NCBI GenBank assembly: GCA_910587445.1
Contig: CAJULE010000015.1
Span: 1 to 57,218, forward strand
DNA length: 57,218 nt
Direction: 5' to 3'
Source of the DNA: an uncultured Christensenellaceae bacterium
GTDB lineage: Bacteria; Bacillota; Clostridia; Christensenellales; Pumilibacteraceae
Shown: positions 26,679 through 34,880 of the stretch, piece after piece
Numbering within the stretch: the first letter of the stretch is position 1
How the letters are laid out: each line of letters starts with the position of its first letter
Made by a program: the position numbers and the translations under genes
The notes under the pieces: model-generated
The model's database searches: none
The model's input: the letters and a program-made list of their open reading frames with translations, nothing else
Told to the model about the DNA's origin: nothing

Positions 26679-27231
26679 CGCTCACCTCGCGCAGGGCGTT
26701 CGCCTGTCTGCAAATGTCGTCGATACCGTTTAAGATCGACGTCATTCTTTCCGAATAATCCCGTGCCTCCGTCTCGATGACGCGCCTCATAAACACGCCG
26801 ACTACCGTGAGCACTGCGACGCCTGCGATAAGCAGAATTATGCCGGCGATCGTCGCCGTAAGCTGTCCGATCTCGGTCACGAGAAGCGCAATGCCCGCGG
26901 CGATGGCTATGCAGCCGAAAATCCCGCCGAAAAGACCGAAAGTCGTAGACTTAGCCTTTCTCTTGTGACGAAGCGCGCCGTAAGTGTTGAGAAGGGTCTC
27001 GAGCTTCACCTGAAGAAGCTGGAGTCTATCCTTGTTTTCCACCTTATGAGGGCGACGGAACTCCACGACGTCGAGGTCGAAAAACCGCTTGTCCTCCGTG
27101 ACTTTGACCTTCTCCCAGCCGAGCGTTGCGTAGGAAGCGATTATTTCCTCCTCGCGCTCGACCTTTGCCGTTATCGTCAAGTAGTCGTAATTTTTATGAT
27201 CGCGTATCTGCCGTTGTTTTTTATTCTTCAT
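26665..27231 (-). CDS. Two-helix membrane protein of unknown function
   Basis: The 188-residue protein has a basic, soluble N-terminal part (about residues 1-85, including YASYATLGWEKVKVTED-like sequence). A hydrophobic hairpin follows (about residues 97-118 and 123-146, GLFGGIFGCIAIAAGIALLV...), then a C-terminal amphipathic helix. I do not recognise a family. The start at 27231 overlaps the upstream gene by 11 nt and the protein ends inside the cls start region. All three are therefore one transcript and likely act at the membrane. A longer frame upstream to 27306 lies wholly inside the neighbour and is rejected. Confidence 0.65.
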   Translation of the reverse strand: MKNKKQRQIRDHKNYDYLTITAKVEREEEIIASYATLGWEKVKVTEDKRFFDLDVVEFRRPHKVENKDRLQLLQVKLETLLNTYGALRHKRKAKSTTFGLFGGIFGCIAIAAGIALLVTEIGQLTATIAGIILLIAGVAVLTVVGVFMRRVIETEARDYSERMTSILNGIDDICRQANALREVSDDRA

Positions 27232-28192
27232 ATTCGTCCGCCGTGTACGTTTCATATGAGGGCAGTTCAAGCCCTTTACGCGCTTTCTTAATCTTGAGAT
27301 GAGCATTGACTATCATATACACGCCGAGTATCGCCGCGACCGCGCACACTCCCATACCCACCATACCGTTCGCGAAAGAATAGTCGACTTCTCCGCCGAA
27401 CTCGAAGAGCATAGCCGTCTGGAGTGCGAGAATGGAGACAAGCGCGTCCACGAGATTTATCGAGCGTATTGCCCGCACCGTCATATCGTCGTTTTTGTGA
27501 GCTTTGACCGTATTGATTATCGCCATAGTCACCTTGTAAACCGTATATACCGCCGTCACATATATGACAAGCCCCGTACGTTCGAATACTCTTTCCGACA
27601 TTACGACTTGAATTATTGCCGCCGAAAACGCAAATTGCAGAACGAGAAGCAATATGCCGCAGGTGCGATAGCGCTTGAGCTCGCCTATCTTCAGTTCGGT
27701 CTGCGTCTCGCGTTTTTTCAGCCTGCGCTTTTTTCCGTGCCAGAAAACGAGCACCGCACGCATGGTCATGAGAATAAAATAGTATGCAGCAAGCGCTCCG
27801 TTCCATACAGACCGTTCGGTTATGCCTATTACGGCATTGAAAGCCGCGAACGCAAAGCTTACGACTATAGAGCCCATGGCGAAAATCACCGTGCGATAGC
27901 CGTACTGCGTAGCCATGCGGTTCGTAAACGTATACTTTGCCGCCCATGCCTTGAACTTCGTCTTTATGTCGTCCTTTAGTTTTACCGTGGCGATGACCGC
28001 ATACAGCAGCACGAAGAACGCGATTCCCAAAGCTGCATAGGCGATCTCGCCGCAGTACTCGGGAAGCCCCTGCAACAGGCACAAAAGACTGCCGACGACC
28101 ACGCCCGCGACAGCGACAAAATACAGCGGAAAAAGCACCCATACGGGCGGTCTGAATACGCGGCTGAATCTCGACTGATTCTTTTCTTTCAA
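27221..28192 (-). CDS. Multi-pass membrane protein of unknown function
   Basis: This 323-residue protein has about eight predicted membrane segments. They include WVLFPLYFVAVAGVVVGSLL near the N-terminus, two or three around residues 90-160, a pair after residue 180 and a C-terminal pair (ANGMVGMGVCAVAAILGVYMIV), with basic cytoplasmic loops (HGKKRRLKKRETQ). No transporter or enzyme motif is recognised. The start is TTG at 28192; AAAGG lies about 12-15 nt upstream, so the start is uncertain. It is the first gene of the operon ending with cardiolipin synthase. A promoter at 28259-28287 precedes it, with a possible 16-codon leaderless reading frame in between. Confidence 0.6.
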   Translation of the reverse strand: MKEKNQSRFSRVFRPPVWVLFPLYFVAVAGVVVGSLLCLLQGLPEYCGEIAYAALGIAFFVLLYAVIATVKLKDDIKTKFKAWAAKYTFTNRMATQYGYRTVIFAMGSIVVSFAFAAFNAVIGITERSVWNGALAAYYFILMTMRAVLVFWHGKKRRLKKRETQTELKIGELKRYRTCGILLLVLQFAFSAAIIQVVMSERVFERTGLVIYVTAVYTVYKVTMAIINTVKAHKNDDMTVRAIRSINLVDALVSILALQTAMLFEFGGEVDYSFANGMVGMGVCAVAAILGVYMIVNAHLKIKKARKGLELPSYETYTADEYEE

Positions 28193-28201
28193 TGTTTCTT
28201 C

Positions 28202-28252
28202 TTACCTTTGCATAAGTTGTTGCAAAAATCCGAAAGCCTTTTCGAATTCCAC
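28202..28252 (-). CDS. Possible 16-codon leaderless upstream reading frame
   Basis: GTG at 28252 lies exactly 6 nt after the -10 box TATACT and opens a frame of 16 codons ending in TAA at 28204-28202. The stop is just upstream of the TTG start of the membrane protein, and the frame contains the AAAGG that would serve as its ribosome binding site. It could be a leader peptide or chance; there is no other support. Confidence 0.25.
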   Translation of the reverse strand: MEFEKAFGFLQQLMQR

Positions 28253-28258
28253 GACATT

Positions 28259-28287
28259 AGTATAACATAGATTTGTTATAATGTCAC
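28259..28287 (-). promoter_or_regulatory. Promoter of the membrane protein-cls operon
   Basis: On the minus strand there is GTGACA (28287-28282), a 17-nt spacer and TATACT (28264-28259), upstream of the TTG start at 28192. Confidence 0.6.
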
Positions 28288-28325
28288 TATAGAATTGTTA
28301 AAATTGGGTTAAAATTTTTGACGAA

Positions 28326-28357
28326 AACCGCCTTTCCGCACAGATGGAAAGACGGTT
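28326..28357 (-). terminator. Terminator of the GH2-araBDA operon
   Basis: AACCGCCTTTCC (28326-28337) pairs with GGAAAGACGGTT (28346-28357), with one G-U pair and an 8-nt loop. On the minus strand it is followed by TTTTCGTCAAAAATTTT. It lies just after the araA stop. Confidence 0.7.
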
Positions 28358-28383
28358 GGCATTTTATTCGGGAGGCAATCCCG

Positions 28384-29796
28384 TTATACCCGAGTATTTT
28401 CGTCTATAATTACAAGCTCCGTATCCGTAAGACGGGCAAAAAGCTTTATGTCCTCGACCTTGAGCGCGGTAGAAACCACGGCATGATGAGCTCCGCCCGC
28501 ATAGATCCACGCCGCCGCGCCCGTCTTGAAATCGGGCACAAGCGTCCACATGAGCCGCGCGACGGGAAGCTTGGGCATGGGCTTTTCCTGTTTTACGAGG
28601 TTTATCTTCGCGCATATGAGCCTGAAGTGCGTGCCCATATCCACCATGGACACGGCAATGCCCTCGCCCTCTATTCCGTCGAACACAAGGCGGGCGGGCG
28701 GTTCTTTTCCTCCGATACCCAGAGGGTGAACCTCTATTTTAGGCTTGTCGGCGGCAAAGACGGGAGAGACCTCGAGCATATGAGAGGCAAGCTCCTTTTC
28801 GTTTCCCGCAGTCAAGTCGTATGTATAGTCCTCCATAAAAGCCGTCGCGCCCTTTCTCTTTTCCGCCATCTTGCACAGCACCGCCATAAGCGCGCTCGTC
28901 TTATAGTCGCCTTCCGCACCGAAGCCGACGCCGCCCGCCATGAGGTTTTGCACGGCAAGCCCCGGAAGCTGTCTGAGTCCGTGAAGGTCCTGGAAGTTGT
29001 CGGTAAACGCGCCTATCCTTTCGCGTGCAATGAACTTTTCGAGAGCGATCTCGTATCTTGCCTGTTCGCGCACGGCTTCCGTATCTTTTGTCGCGAGCTC
29101 GTACTTATTTGCATACTCGCCCATTTTCGCGTCGATTTCTTTGCCCGTTACGCCCTTTGCTATCTCTACGATGTCGCCTATGCCGTAGTAATTTACGTTC
29201 CAGCCGTAGCGGATCTCGCTCTCCACCCTGTCGCCGTCGGTAACGGCAACGTCGCGCATATTGCTCCCGAACATCGCCACGCGAAGATTATTCGAGTAGT
29301 TCATCGCAAGTGCGACTTCGGCAAAGCCGCGGATCTTTTCCACCACGTCCGCGTGCTTGTAAAAGCCGACGACCACTTCGCGTTTTATGCCGAGGCGGGT
29401 ACATATAAAGCCGAACTCCCTGTCCCCGTGCGCCGACTGGTTCAGGTTCATAAAGTCCATATCTATGGTATCGTACGGAAGCTTTTCGTTCGCCTGCGTG
29501 TGAAGGTGAAGCATCGGCTTTGTAAGCGCTTTCAGTCCGCGTATCCACATCTTTGCCGGAGAAAAGGTGTGCATCCAGGTTATGACGCCTATGCAGTCCC
29601 TGTCCGCCGTCGCCTTGAGACAGATGTTTTCCGCCTCGTCGGAGTTTCGTACCGTCTCCGTCCACACGACTTCGGCAATATCTCCTGTCTTCTTCGTAAG
29701 GAACGCCGCCATTTCCTTGCTGTCCTTTGCAACTTCCTTTAAAGTCTCGTCGCCGTAAAGATCCTGGCTTCCCGTAATAAAATATAATTTTTTCAT
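28384..29796 (-). CDS. araA: L-arabinose isomerase
   Basis: AraA interconverts L-arabinose and L-ribulose using a manganese ion. The 470-residue protein matches the family from MKKLYFITGSQDLYGDE onward. Key segments are GVITWMHTFSPAKMWI, LHLHTQANEKLPYD, MDFMNLNQSAHGDREFGF, the metal-site Glu in AEGDYKTSAL and FMEDYTYDL, and the His ligands LEVSPVF...EVHPLG and MGTHFRLI. It is the last gene of the operon GH2-araB-araD-araA. GGGAGA lies 14 nt before the ATG, a weak ribosome binding site. A repeat element sits between araD and araA and could affect its expression. Confidence 0.96.
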   Translation of the reverse strand: MKKLYFITGSQDLYGDETLKEVAKDSKEMAAFLTKKTGDIAEVVWTETVRNSDEAENICLKATADRDCIGVITWMHTFSPAKMWIRGLKALTKPMLHLHTQANEKLPYDTIDMDFMNLNQSAHGDREFGFICTRLGIKREVVVGFYKHADVVEKIRGFAEVALAMNYSNNLRVAMFGSNMRDVAVTDGDRVESEIRYGWNVNYYGIGDIVEIAKGVTGKEIDAKMGEYANKYELATKDTEAVREQARYEIALEKFIARERIGAFTDNFQDLHGLRQLPGLAVQNLMAGGVGFGAEGDYKTSALMAVLCKMAEKRKGATAFMEDYTYDLTAGNEKELASHMLEVSPVFAADKPKIEVHPLGIGGKEPPARLVFDGIEGEGIAVSMVDMGTHFRLICAKINLVKQEKPMPKLPVARLMWTLVPDFKTGAAAWIYAGGAHHAVVSTALKVEDIKLFARLTDTELVIIDENTRV

Positions 29797-29845
29797 GATA
29801 ATCCGATTATCTCCCGTTTTATTTAATATTTATATATAGCTTTTC

Positions 29846-29967
29846 GAAAACACAATCGCGCATCAGACGGGCAACAGGCGGCGAGTTGCCGAAAGAAGTG
29901 TACTTCTACGTACTCGACGAGGCAATCTCGAAGCACGCAGCCCATCCGCGGCGATGAGAGTGTTTTC
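29846..29967. repeat. 122-bp repeat element with terminal inverted repeats between araD and araA
   Basis: The element is bounded by GAAAACAC (29846-29853) and its inverse GTGTTTTC (29960-29967). It contains the order CAGACG, CAACAGGCGGCG, GAAGTGTACT, CGTACTCGACG and AAGCACGCAG, the same order of short motifs as the 130-bp tandem repeat at 24807-25080. The arms pair imperfectly, so it can fold into a long hairpin. Its right end overlaps the araD stop codon by 2 nt. Confidence 0.6.
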
Positions 29968-30658
29968 AAACTTTCTGTCCGTAGTAAGCGTCCTTCCCGT
30001 GTTTTCTCGTATAGTGCTTGTCGAGCAGAAATTTATCCGCGCGCTTTACGCCGCCGTCGAGGCTCTTTGTGATGCTCGCCATTTGCGCGACGGCTTCGAG
30101 CGTCACTGCGCACTCGACGGCTTTCTCGGGACCTGCTCCCCAAGCGAACACGCCGTGATTTTTGACGAGCACGGCAGGAACGGCAAGAGCGTCTCTGCCC
30201 TTGAAGGTTTCGGCTATGACCTTGCCCGTATTCAGTTCGTACTCCGACTTAATCTCGCTTTCCGTGAGCGCGCGCGTGCACGGAACGTCTCCGTAAAAGC
30301 AGTCTGCGTGAGTCGTACCGTAAGCGGGTATGCTCCTGCCCGCCTGCGCCCATGCCGTCGCGTATACGGAATGAGTGTGAACTACGCCGCCGATACCATC
30401 GAAAGCCTTGTACAGATGAATGTGCGTCGGCGTGTCGGACGAAGGACGGTACTTGCCCTCGACGACGTTGCCGTTCAAGTCGACGACGACCATGTCTTCG
30501 GCGTTCATTCCTTCGTATGCGACTCCGCTCGGCTTTATCACGACCAGACCTTTTTCGCGGTCTATGCCGCTCACGTTGCCCCAGGTGAGCACTACGAGAC
30601 CGCTTTTTACAAGCGCGAGATTTTGCTCGCAAACGCGTTTTTTAAGTTCTTCCAACAT
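29966..30658 (-). CDS. araD: L-ribulose-5-phosphate 4-epimerase
   Basis: AraD converts L-ribulose 5-phosphate to D-xylulose 5-phosphate, feeding arabinose into the pentose phosphate pathway. The 230-residue protein is a class II aldolase-fold enzyme. It has TWGNVSG, KPSGVAYEGM, SSDTPTHIHLYKAF, the zinc ligands in VVHTHSVYATAWA and KNHGVFAWG, and YGTTHADCFYGDVPCTR. The start at 30658 follows AATAGGAG; the open frame extends upstream to 30949 inside araB without meaning. It follows araB by 112 nt and is cotranscribed with GH2, araB and araA. Confidence 0.96.
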   Translation of the reverse strand: MLEELKKRVCEQNLALVKSGLVVLTWGNVSGIDREKGLVVIKPSGVAYEGMNAEDMVVVDLNGNVVEGKYRPSSDTPTHIHLYKAFDGIGGVVHTHSVYATAWAQAGRSIPAYGTTHADCFYGDVPCTRALTESEIKSEYELNTGKVIAETFKGRDALAVPAVLVKNHGVFAWGAGPEKAVECAVTLEAVAQMASITKSLDGGVKRADKFLLDKHYTRKHGKDAYYGQKV

Positions 30659-30770
30659 AATTTGATCTCCTATTTTTCCATTGCCGTTTTGTTTGACTGC
30701 TGATATTGGCGGCATAATCGCTCGCAAGGTGAGCGGCTGCGGCGCGCCGTATAAGGCGACGAATGTGCCG

Positions 30771-32330
30771 TCAATTATACTTGGCTGCGGCTCGGGCAAC
30801 CCCGAGAGCCGCCTTATATCTTTCGAGGTATGCTGCAAAGCGGCACTTTTCGCGCTCGTTTGCTCGAGCGACCGTCTTTTCCGCCCCTGCGAAAACTCCG
30901 TCCGTAAACTCCTCGAGAGAGCCGCCGCCGCGTCGAGCGAACAGAGCAAGAAGCGCCATTCCGAACGCTCCGCCCTCGCCCGCGTTTTTCATGACCGAAA
31001 CGGGAGCTCCGAGCGCCGCAGACATTGCCTTGTCTCCCACACCCGCCGTCTTAAAAAAGCCGCCGTGAGCGCAGACCTCGTCTATTTTCACGCCCTCTTT
31101 TGCGAGTATCTCCGCCCCGAGTGCGAGCGCGCCGAGCGCGCCGTAGATCTGCATACCCATAAAGTCCGACAGCAGAAGTTCTTTTCCCGGCTCGCGAATG
31201 ACTATAGGTCTGCCGCTTTCGAGTCCGAGAGTGGGCTCTCCCGAAAGAAAGTTATATCCCACAAGTCCGCCCACGTCGTCGCTCATCTTCGCGCCGGCAT
31301 TGAAAAGTGCGGAAAGAAGCTCGCCGTGGGTGACGTTCTTCACTCCGAAGGTTTCCAAAAGCTGCATGAAAAGTCCCGCCCACGCGTTTATCTCGTTCGT
31401 GCAATTGTTGACGTGCACCATTGCGACGGGCAAGCCGTGCGGCGTAGCCACGACGTCGATTTCGCGATGCACGGCGTCTAAAGGCTTTTCGAGCACCGTC
31501 ATGAGAAAGGCGGACGTGCCAGCGGACACATTCGCCGTGCGACGGCGGATGCTGTTGGTCGCGACCATGCCCGTACCCGCGTCGCCCTCGGGCGGACAGA
31601 CGCACGCGCCCGGCTCGAGCTCGCCCGTCGGGTCGAGGAGCAGTGCGCCGCGCTTTGTGAGAACGCCCGCGCTTTCGCCCGCGGTAAGCGGTTTCGGAAG
31701 GAGCGAGACGAGCGGCGTCTTCATTCCGTACCCGCCGAGCAGCCTGTCGGCTTTATCGAGCATAGTTTTGTCGTAGCCGTTTCCGCTTACGGGGAACATC
31801 CCGGACGCGTCGCCTATGCCGAGCGCCTTTTCTCCCGTGAGTCTATAGTGGACGTAGCCGGCAAGCGTCGTAAGAAAGCTTACGTTCCCGACGTGCTTTT
31901 CGCGCCCCATCACGGCTTCCGCAAAGTGCGAAACCGACCAGCGCATAGGAATATTGAAGCCGAGCTTTTCGGTCAAAACCTCCGACGCTCGCGCCGTATT
32001 CGTGTTGCGCCAGGTGCGAAAAGGCACCAAAAAATTATCCTTTTCGTCAAGCGCGATGTAGCCGTGCATCATAGCCGAAACGCCCAGCGCATCGAGCCGC
32101 GTGAGACTCTCGCCCGTCTGTGCCCTGTAGTCGGATTGGAGCGAAGCAAAGCTCGAGGCTATGCCTTTTTCCATGTCGGCAACCGAATACGTCCACAGCC
32201 CGTTTTCGAGCCTGTTCTCCCAGCTGTGACTGCCCTTTGCAAGCACGCGTGCGTTTTCGTCTATGAGTACGGATTTTATCCGAGTAGAGCCGAGCTCTAT
32301 TCCGAGTATTTTCTTTCCCGTCGTTTCCAT
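30771..32330 (-). CDS. araB: FGGY-family carbohydrate kinase, probably L-ribulokinase
   Basis: This 519-residue FGGY kinase phosphorylates a pentulose with ATP. It opens with the phosphate-binding loop ILGIELGSTRIKSVLID. SAMMHGYIALDE and RNTNTARASE fall in the substrate domain, ANVSAGTSAFLM is a second phosphate loop, and AHGGFFKTAGVG holds the adenosine-site glycines. By sequence it is closer to the xylulokinase-like subgroup of Firmicutes ribulokinases than to E. coli AraB. Its place between GH2 and araD makes L-ribulose the likely substrate. It starts 15 nt after the GH2 stop. Confidence 0.85.
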   Translation of the reverse strand: METTGKKILGIELGSTRIKSVLIDENARVLAKGSHSWENRLENGLWTYSVADMEKGIASSFASLQSDYRAQTGESLTRLDALGVSAMMHGYIALDEKDNFLVPFRTWRNTNTARASEVLTEKLGFNIPMRWSVSHFAEAVMGREKHVGNVSFLTTLAGYVHYRLTGEKALGIGDASGMFPVSGNGYDKTMLDKADRLLGGYGMKTPLVSLLPKPLTAGESAGVLTKRGALLLDPTGELEPGACVCPPEGDAGTGMVATNSIRRRTANVSAGTSAFLMTVLEKPLDAVHREIDVVATPHGLPVAMVHVNNCTNEINAWAGLFMQLLETFGVKNVTHGELLSALFNAGAKMSDDVGGLVGYNFLSGEPTLGLESGRPIVIREPGKELLLSDFMGMQIYGALGALALGAEILAKEGVKIDEVCAHGGFFKTAGVGDKAMSAALGAPVSVMKNAGEGGAFGMALLALFARRGGGSLEEFTDGVFAGAEKTVARANEREKCRFAAYLERYKAALGVARAAAKYN

Positions 32331-32345
32331 AAGTCTCCTTCCTGT

Positions 32346-34700
32346 TTAAGCCTCCGTTTTTATCGTAGCCTGCGCGTCTCCGAAGGCGCTCGTCGCATGA
32401 ATTTTCACATCGCCTTCCGCCCGCACGACGGCGAACGCCTCGCCGTAATAGGTGTCGGATACGTTTTCGAGGTAGCCGCGTTCGTTGTACGGACAGCCGT
32501 TTCCGAAGCCGAGCACTTTACCGCCTTCGACCGCAAGTTCGATCTCTCCCCTTGCAAGCGGTTTCGTTGTGCCGCTTTCGTCCGTGTAGCGAAGCCGCAC
32601 GAACAGCAGTCCGCCTTTTTTCGGGTTCTCGTTTTCGGGCTCTATGCGAAGAACGGTTTCGTCGCCCGCCGTCGAAAGAGCGGTCCTGCAAATCTCTTGT
32701 CCGTCCTTACTCATGCCGACGGCTTCTATCGTGCCGCCGTAATACTTCGTCTTGAAAATTGCCTTACAATCGTTTTTTATTTTCCTTTCGCCGACCTTTT
32801 TGCCGTTTACGAGTAGGCGCACTTTGTACGCGCGGGCGTAGACCTCTACGCTTGTCGTATTGCCGTCGCAGCCGTTCCACGACCAGCTCTCGCGCGCGTT
32901 CGTCATGCCCCACGCCGACGGCGAATGAGGCTTTCCCGCATTGTCCGCGGGAACGACCGCAATAGCTATCGGCAGAAGTTCGTATGCGACCTTCGTATAC
33001 AGCGCCTCGCCGAGCTCTCTGCCCGTAATGTCGAGTCTGCCGCTTCCCGCCGTGAGCCAGCCGAGCCCTCCGACGAAATCTTTTGCGTAATTTTTATATT
33101 CCATTGCCCCGAGACCCACTTCGCCGAGATAGTCTATCCCCGCCCAAACGAAGTCGCCTATAAGGGCGTTATGCTTTTTCGCAAACTCGTAAAAAGTATA
33201 CGCGTCGCGCACAAAGGTCTCGCTTCCGAGGATGACGCGTTCGGGGTATTTCTTCACGTCCTTTTTATATCTGAGTATGCCGTAGTTATATCCCGCCACG
33301 TCCATTTTCGCAAAGTGGTGCTTGCTCTTTCTGTCGCTTCCGCGAAGAGTCGCGCCGAGCTTCATCACCTTGTCGCCCAAAAGACCAGCGAGCTTGTTGA
33401 AAAACTCGCTTCCTACAGCCTTGTGCTTTTTCTTCTTTTTGGGATCTTTCGCCGTCTTGTTCGCCTTATCGTCGCTGTACACTCCGAAACCTATGCTGCT
33501 TAAGAAATTGAAAAAGATGTTCACTCCGCAGGACACGGGACGACTTCCGTCGAGATCATTGAGATATTTCGTCATATCTTCCGAAAGCCGGATGCCGCGC
33601 TTCTGCGCCGTCTCCGACACCTCGTTGCCGATCGAATACATTACGACCGACGGGTGATTGAAATCCTTTTCGACGATGTCTTTGAGATCGCGCTCCCACC
33701 ACTCGTCGAAATAGGTCGCGTAGTCGTACTTCGTCTTGTGTATATACCACATATCGACATACTCGTCCATGACAAACATTCCGAGCCTGTCGCACGCATT
33801 CAAAATTGCCTTACTGCACGGATTGTGCGCCGAGCGTATGGCATTGTAGCCAGCGTTTTTGAGAAGCTTCACTTTCCTCTCTTCCGCCTCGTCATACGCG
33901 CACGCGCCAAGCACGCCGTTGTCGTGGTGCACGCAGGCGCCCTTCAAAAGCACCTTTTCGCCGTTTACGAGAAAGCCGCGTCTGCTGTCGCACTCGATCT
34001 GCCTTATGCCGAACTTCTCCTCGCGCACTTCGCCCTCATACGTCACCCTGCACGTGTAGAGATAGGGCGAGCTTTCGCTCCAAAGCTTTGCCTCGTGCAC
34101 GTGAAGAACTATTTCCTCTTCGCCCTTTCCGCTTGCAACAATCGTCTCCCCGTCCGAGACTTCCGCCTTGACCGCACCGCCGTGCGATGTCGCGACCGAT
34201 ACGCTTATCTTACCCGTAGTATAGTCGAGCGTACGCACCCTTATGCCGTTTATTTCTATGTGCTTTTCGGGCAGCTCATAAAGCCACACGGGACGATAAA
34301 TTCCCGCGCCCGAGTACCACCGACTGTTCGGCTGATCGGCATTGAAGGCTTTGACCTCAAGCTTGTTTTCGCCGCTTAAAACCTTATCCGTTATGTCAAC
34401 GTAAAAGCCTATGTATCCGTACGGGCGGAAAGCAATTTCCTCGCCGTTCAAATATACGCGCGCGTTGCGATAGACGCCCTCGAACTCGAGCACGTACCTG
34501 CTGCCCTCTTTTTTGTCGAGCTTTAAGACTCGCTCGTAAATATAGTCTCTGCCCTCGAAATATCCCGTGTTCTTACCTCCGGGACTGCCTTCCGTGCGCT
34601 TTTCCGAAAGCATCGCGTCATGCGGAAGGGTCACATCCTTATAGTCGTCTTCTCCGATATGGGCGTATTTCCAATTCTCGTTCAAGCTTATTTTTTTCAT
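32346..34700 (-). CDS. Glycoside hydrolase family 2 protein
   Basis: The 784-residue protein has the GH2 plan. A sugar-binding jelly roll comes first (residues 1-165, LPHDAM, YERVL, LEFEGVYRNARVYLNG, RWYSGAGIYRPVWL), then an immunoglobulin-like domain (about 165-260). The TIM barrel follows, with KLLKNAGYNAIRSAHNP, the acid/base Glu in YSIGNEVSE and the probable nucleophile Glu in ILGSETFV. Two C-terminal beta domains end it. There is no signal peptide, so it should be cytoplasmic and act on imported oligosaccharides. GH2 includes beta-galactosidases, glucuronidases and arabinopyranosidases; being first in an operon with araBDA suggests release of arabinose or an arabinose-linked sugar. A Lys-rich insert (KDPKKKKKHK) interrupts the barrel. 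Confidence 0.92.
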   Translation of the reverse strand: MKKISLNENWKYAHIGEDDYKDVTLPHDAMLSEKRTEGSPGGKNTGYFEGRDYIYERVLKLDKKEGSRYVLEFEGVYRNARVYLNGEEIAFRPYGYIGFYVDITDKVLSGENKLEVKAFNADQPNSRWYSGAGIYRPVWLYELPEKHIEINGIRVRTLDYTTGKISVSVATSHGGAVKAEVSDGETIVASGKGEEEIVLHVHEAKLWSESSPYLYTCRVTYEGEVREEKFGIRQIECDSRRGFLVNGEKVLLKGACVHHDNGVLGACAYDEAEERKVKLLKNAGYNAIRSAHNPCSKAILNACDRLGMFVMDEYVDMWYIHKTKYDYATYFDEWWERDLKDIVEKDFNHPSVVMYSIGNEVSETAQKRGIRLSEDMTKYLNDLDGSRPVSCGVNIFFNFLSSIGFGVYSDDKANKTAKDPKKKKKHKAVGSEFFNKLAGLLGDKVMKLGATLRGSDRKSKHHFAKMDVAGYNYGILRYKKDVKKYPERVILGSETFVRDAYTFYEFAKKHNALIGDFVWAGIDYLGEVGLGAMEYKNYAKDFVGGLGWLTAGSGRLDITGRELGEALYTKVAYELLPIAIAVVPADNAGKPHSPSAWGMTNARESWSWNGCDGNTTSVEVYARAYKVRLLVNGKKVGERKIKNDCKAIFKTKYYGGTIEAVGMSKDGQEICRTALSTAGDETVLRIEPENENPKKGGLLFVRLRYTDESGTTKPLARGEIELAVEGGKVLGFGNGCPYNERGYLENVSDTYYGEAFAVVRAEGDVKIHATSAFGDAQATIKTEA

Positions 34701-34759
34701 CGTTTTCTACTCTCTTACTTAAATTTTTATATGATATTTATAATTATTTACCTGATATA

Positions 34760-34823
34760 ATTATATAAGATTTACGGCTCGAATTTAAAGACACTTATTC
34801 CCGACTAACGGACATTTATTCCT
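34760..34823 (-). promoter_or_regulatory. Candidate AraC-type operator and promoter of the GH2-araBDA operon (site A)
   Basis: On the minus strand, AGGAATAAATGTCC (34823-34810) and GGGAATAAGTGTCT (34802-34789) are direct repeats 21 bp apart, start to start. They precede a -10 box TATAAT (34765-34760) or overlapping TATATA, with no good -35, as expected for an activator-dependent promoter. The same repeat pair occurs before both GH3 transcription units. Confidence 0.75.
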
Positions 34824-34834
34824 ATATTAAAATC

Positions 34835-34858
34835 CCTTCGTCCGTTTTCGGACGAAGG
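34835..34858 (-). terminator. Terminator of the GH3-1 cassette
   Basis: CCTTCGTCCG (34835-34844) pairs perfectly with CGGACGAAGG (34849-34858) around a TTTT loop. On the minus strand the stem is followed by GATTTTAATAT. It follows the stop codon at 34881. Confidence 0.8.
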
Positions 34859-34880
34859 AACTGTTTTATTGCAACTCGAT

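Noticed and set aside
30659..30949. N-terminal extension of AraD
   Set aside because: The 97 extra residues lie inside araB in another frame. Homology and the AGGAG site place the start at 30658.
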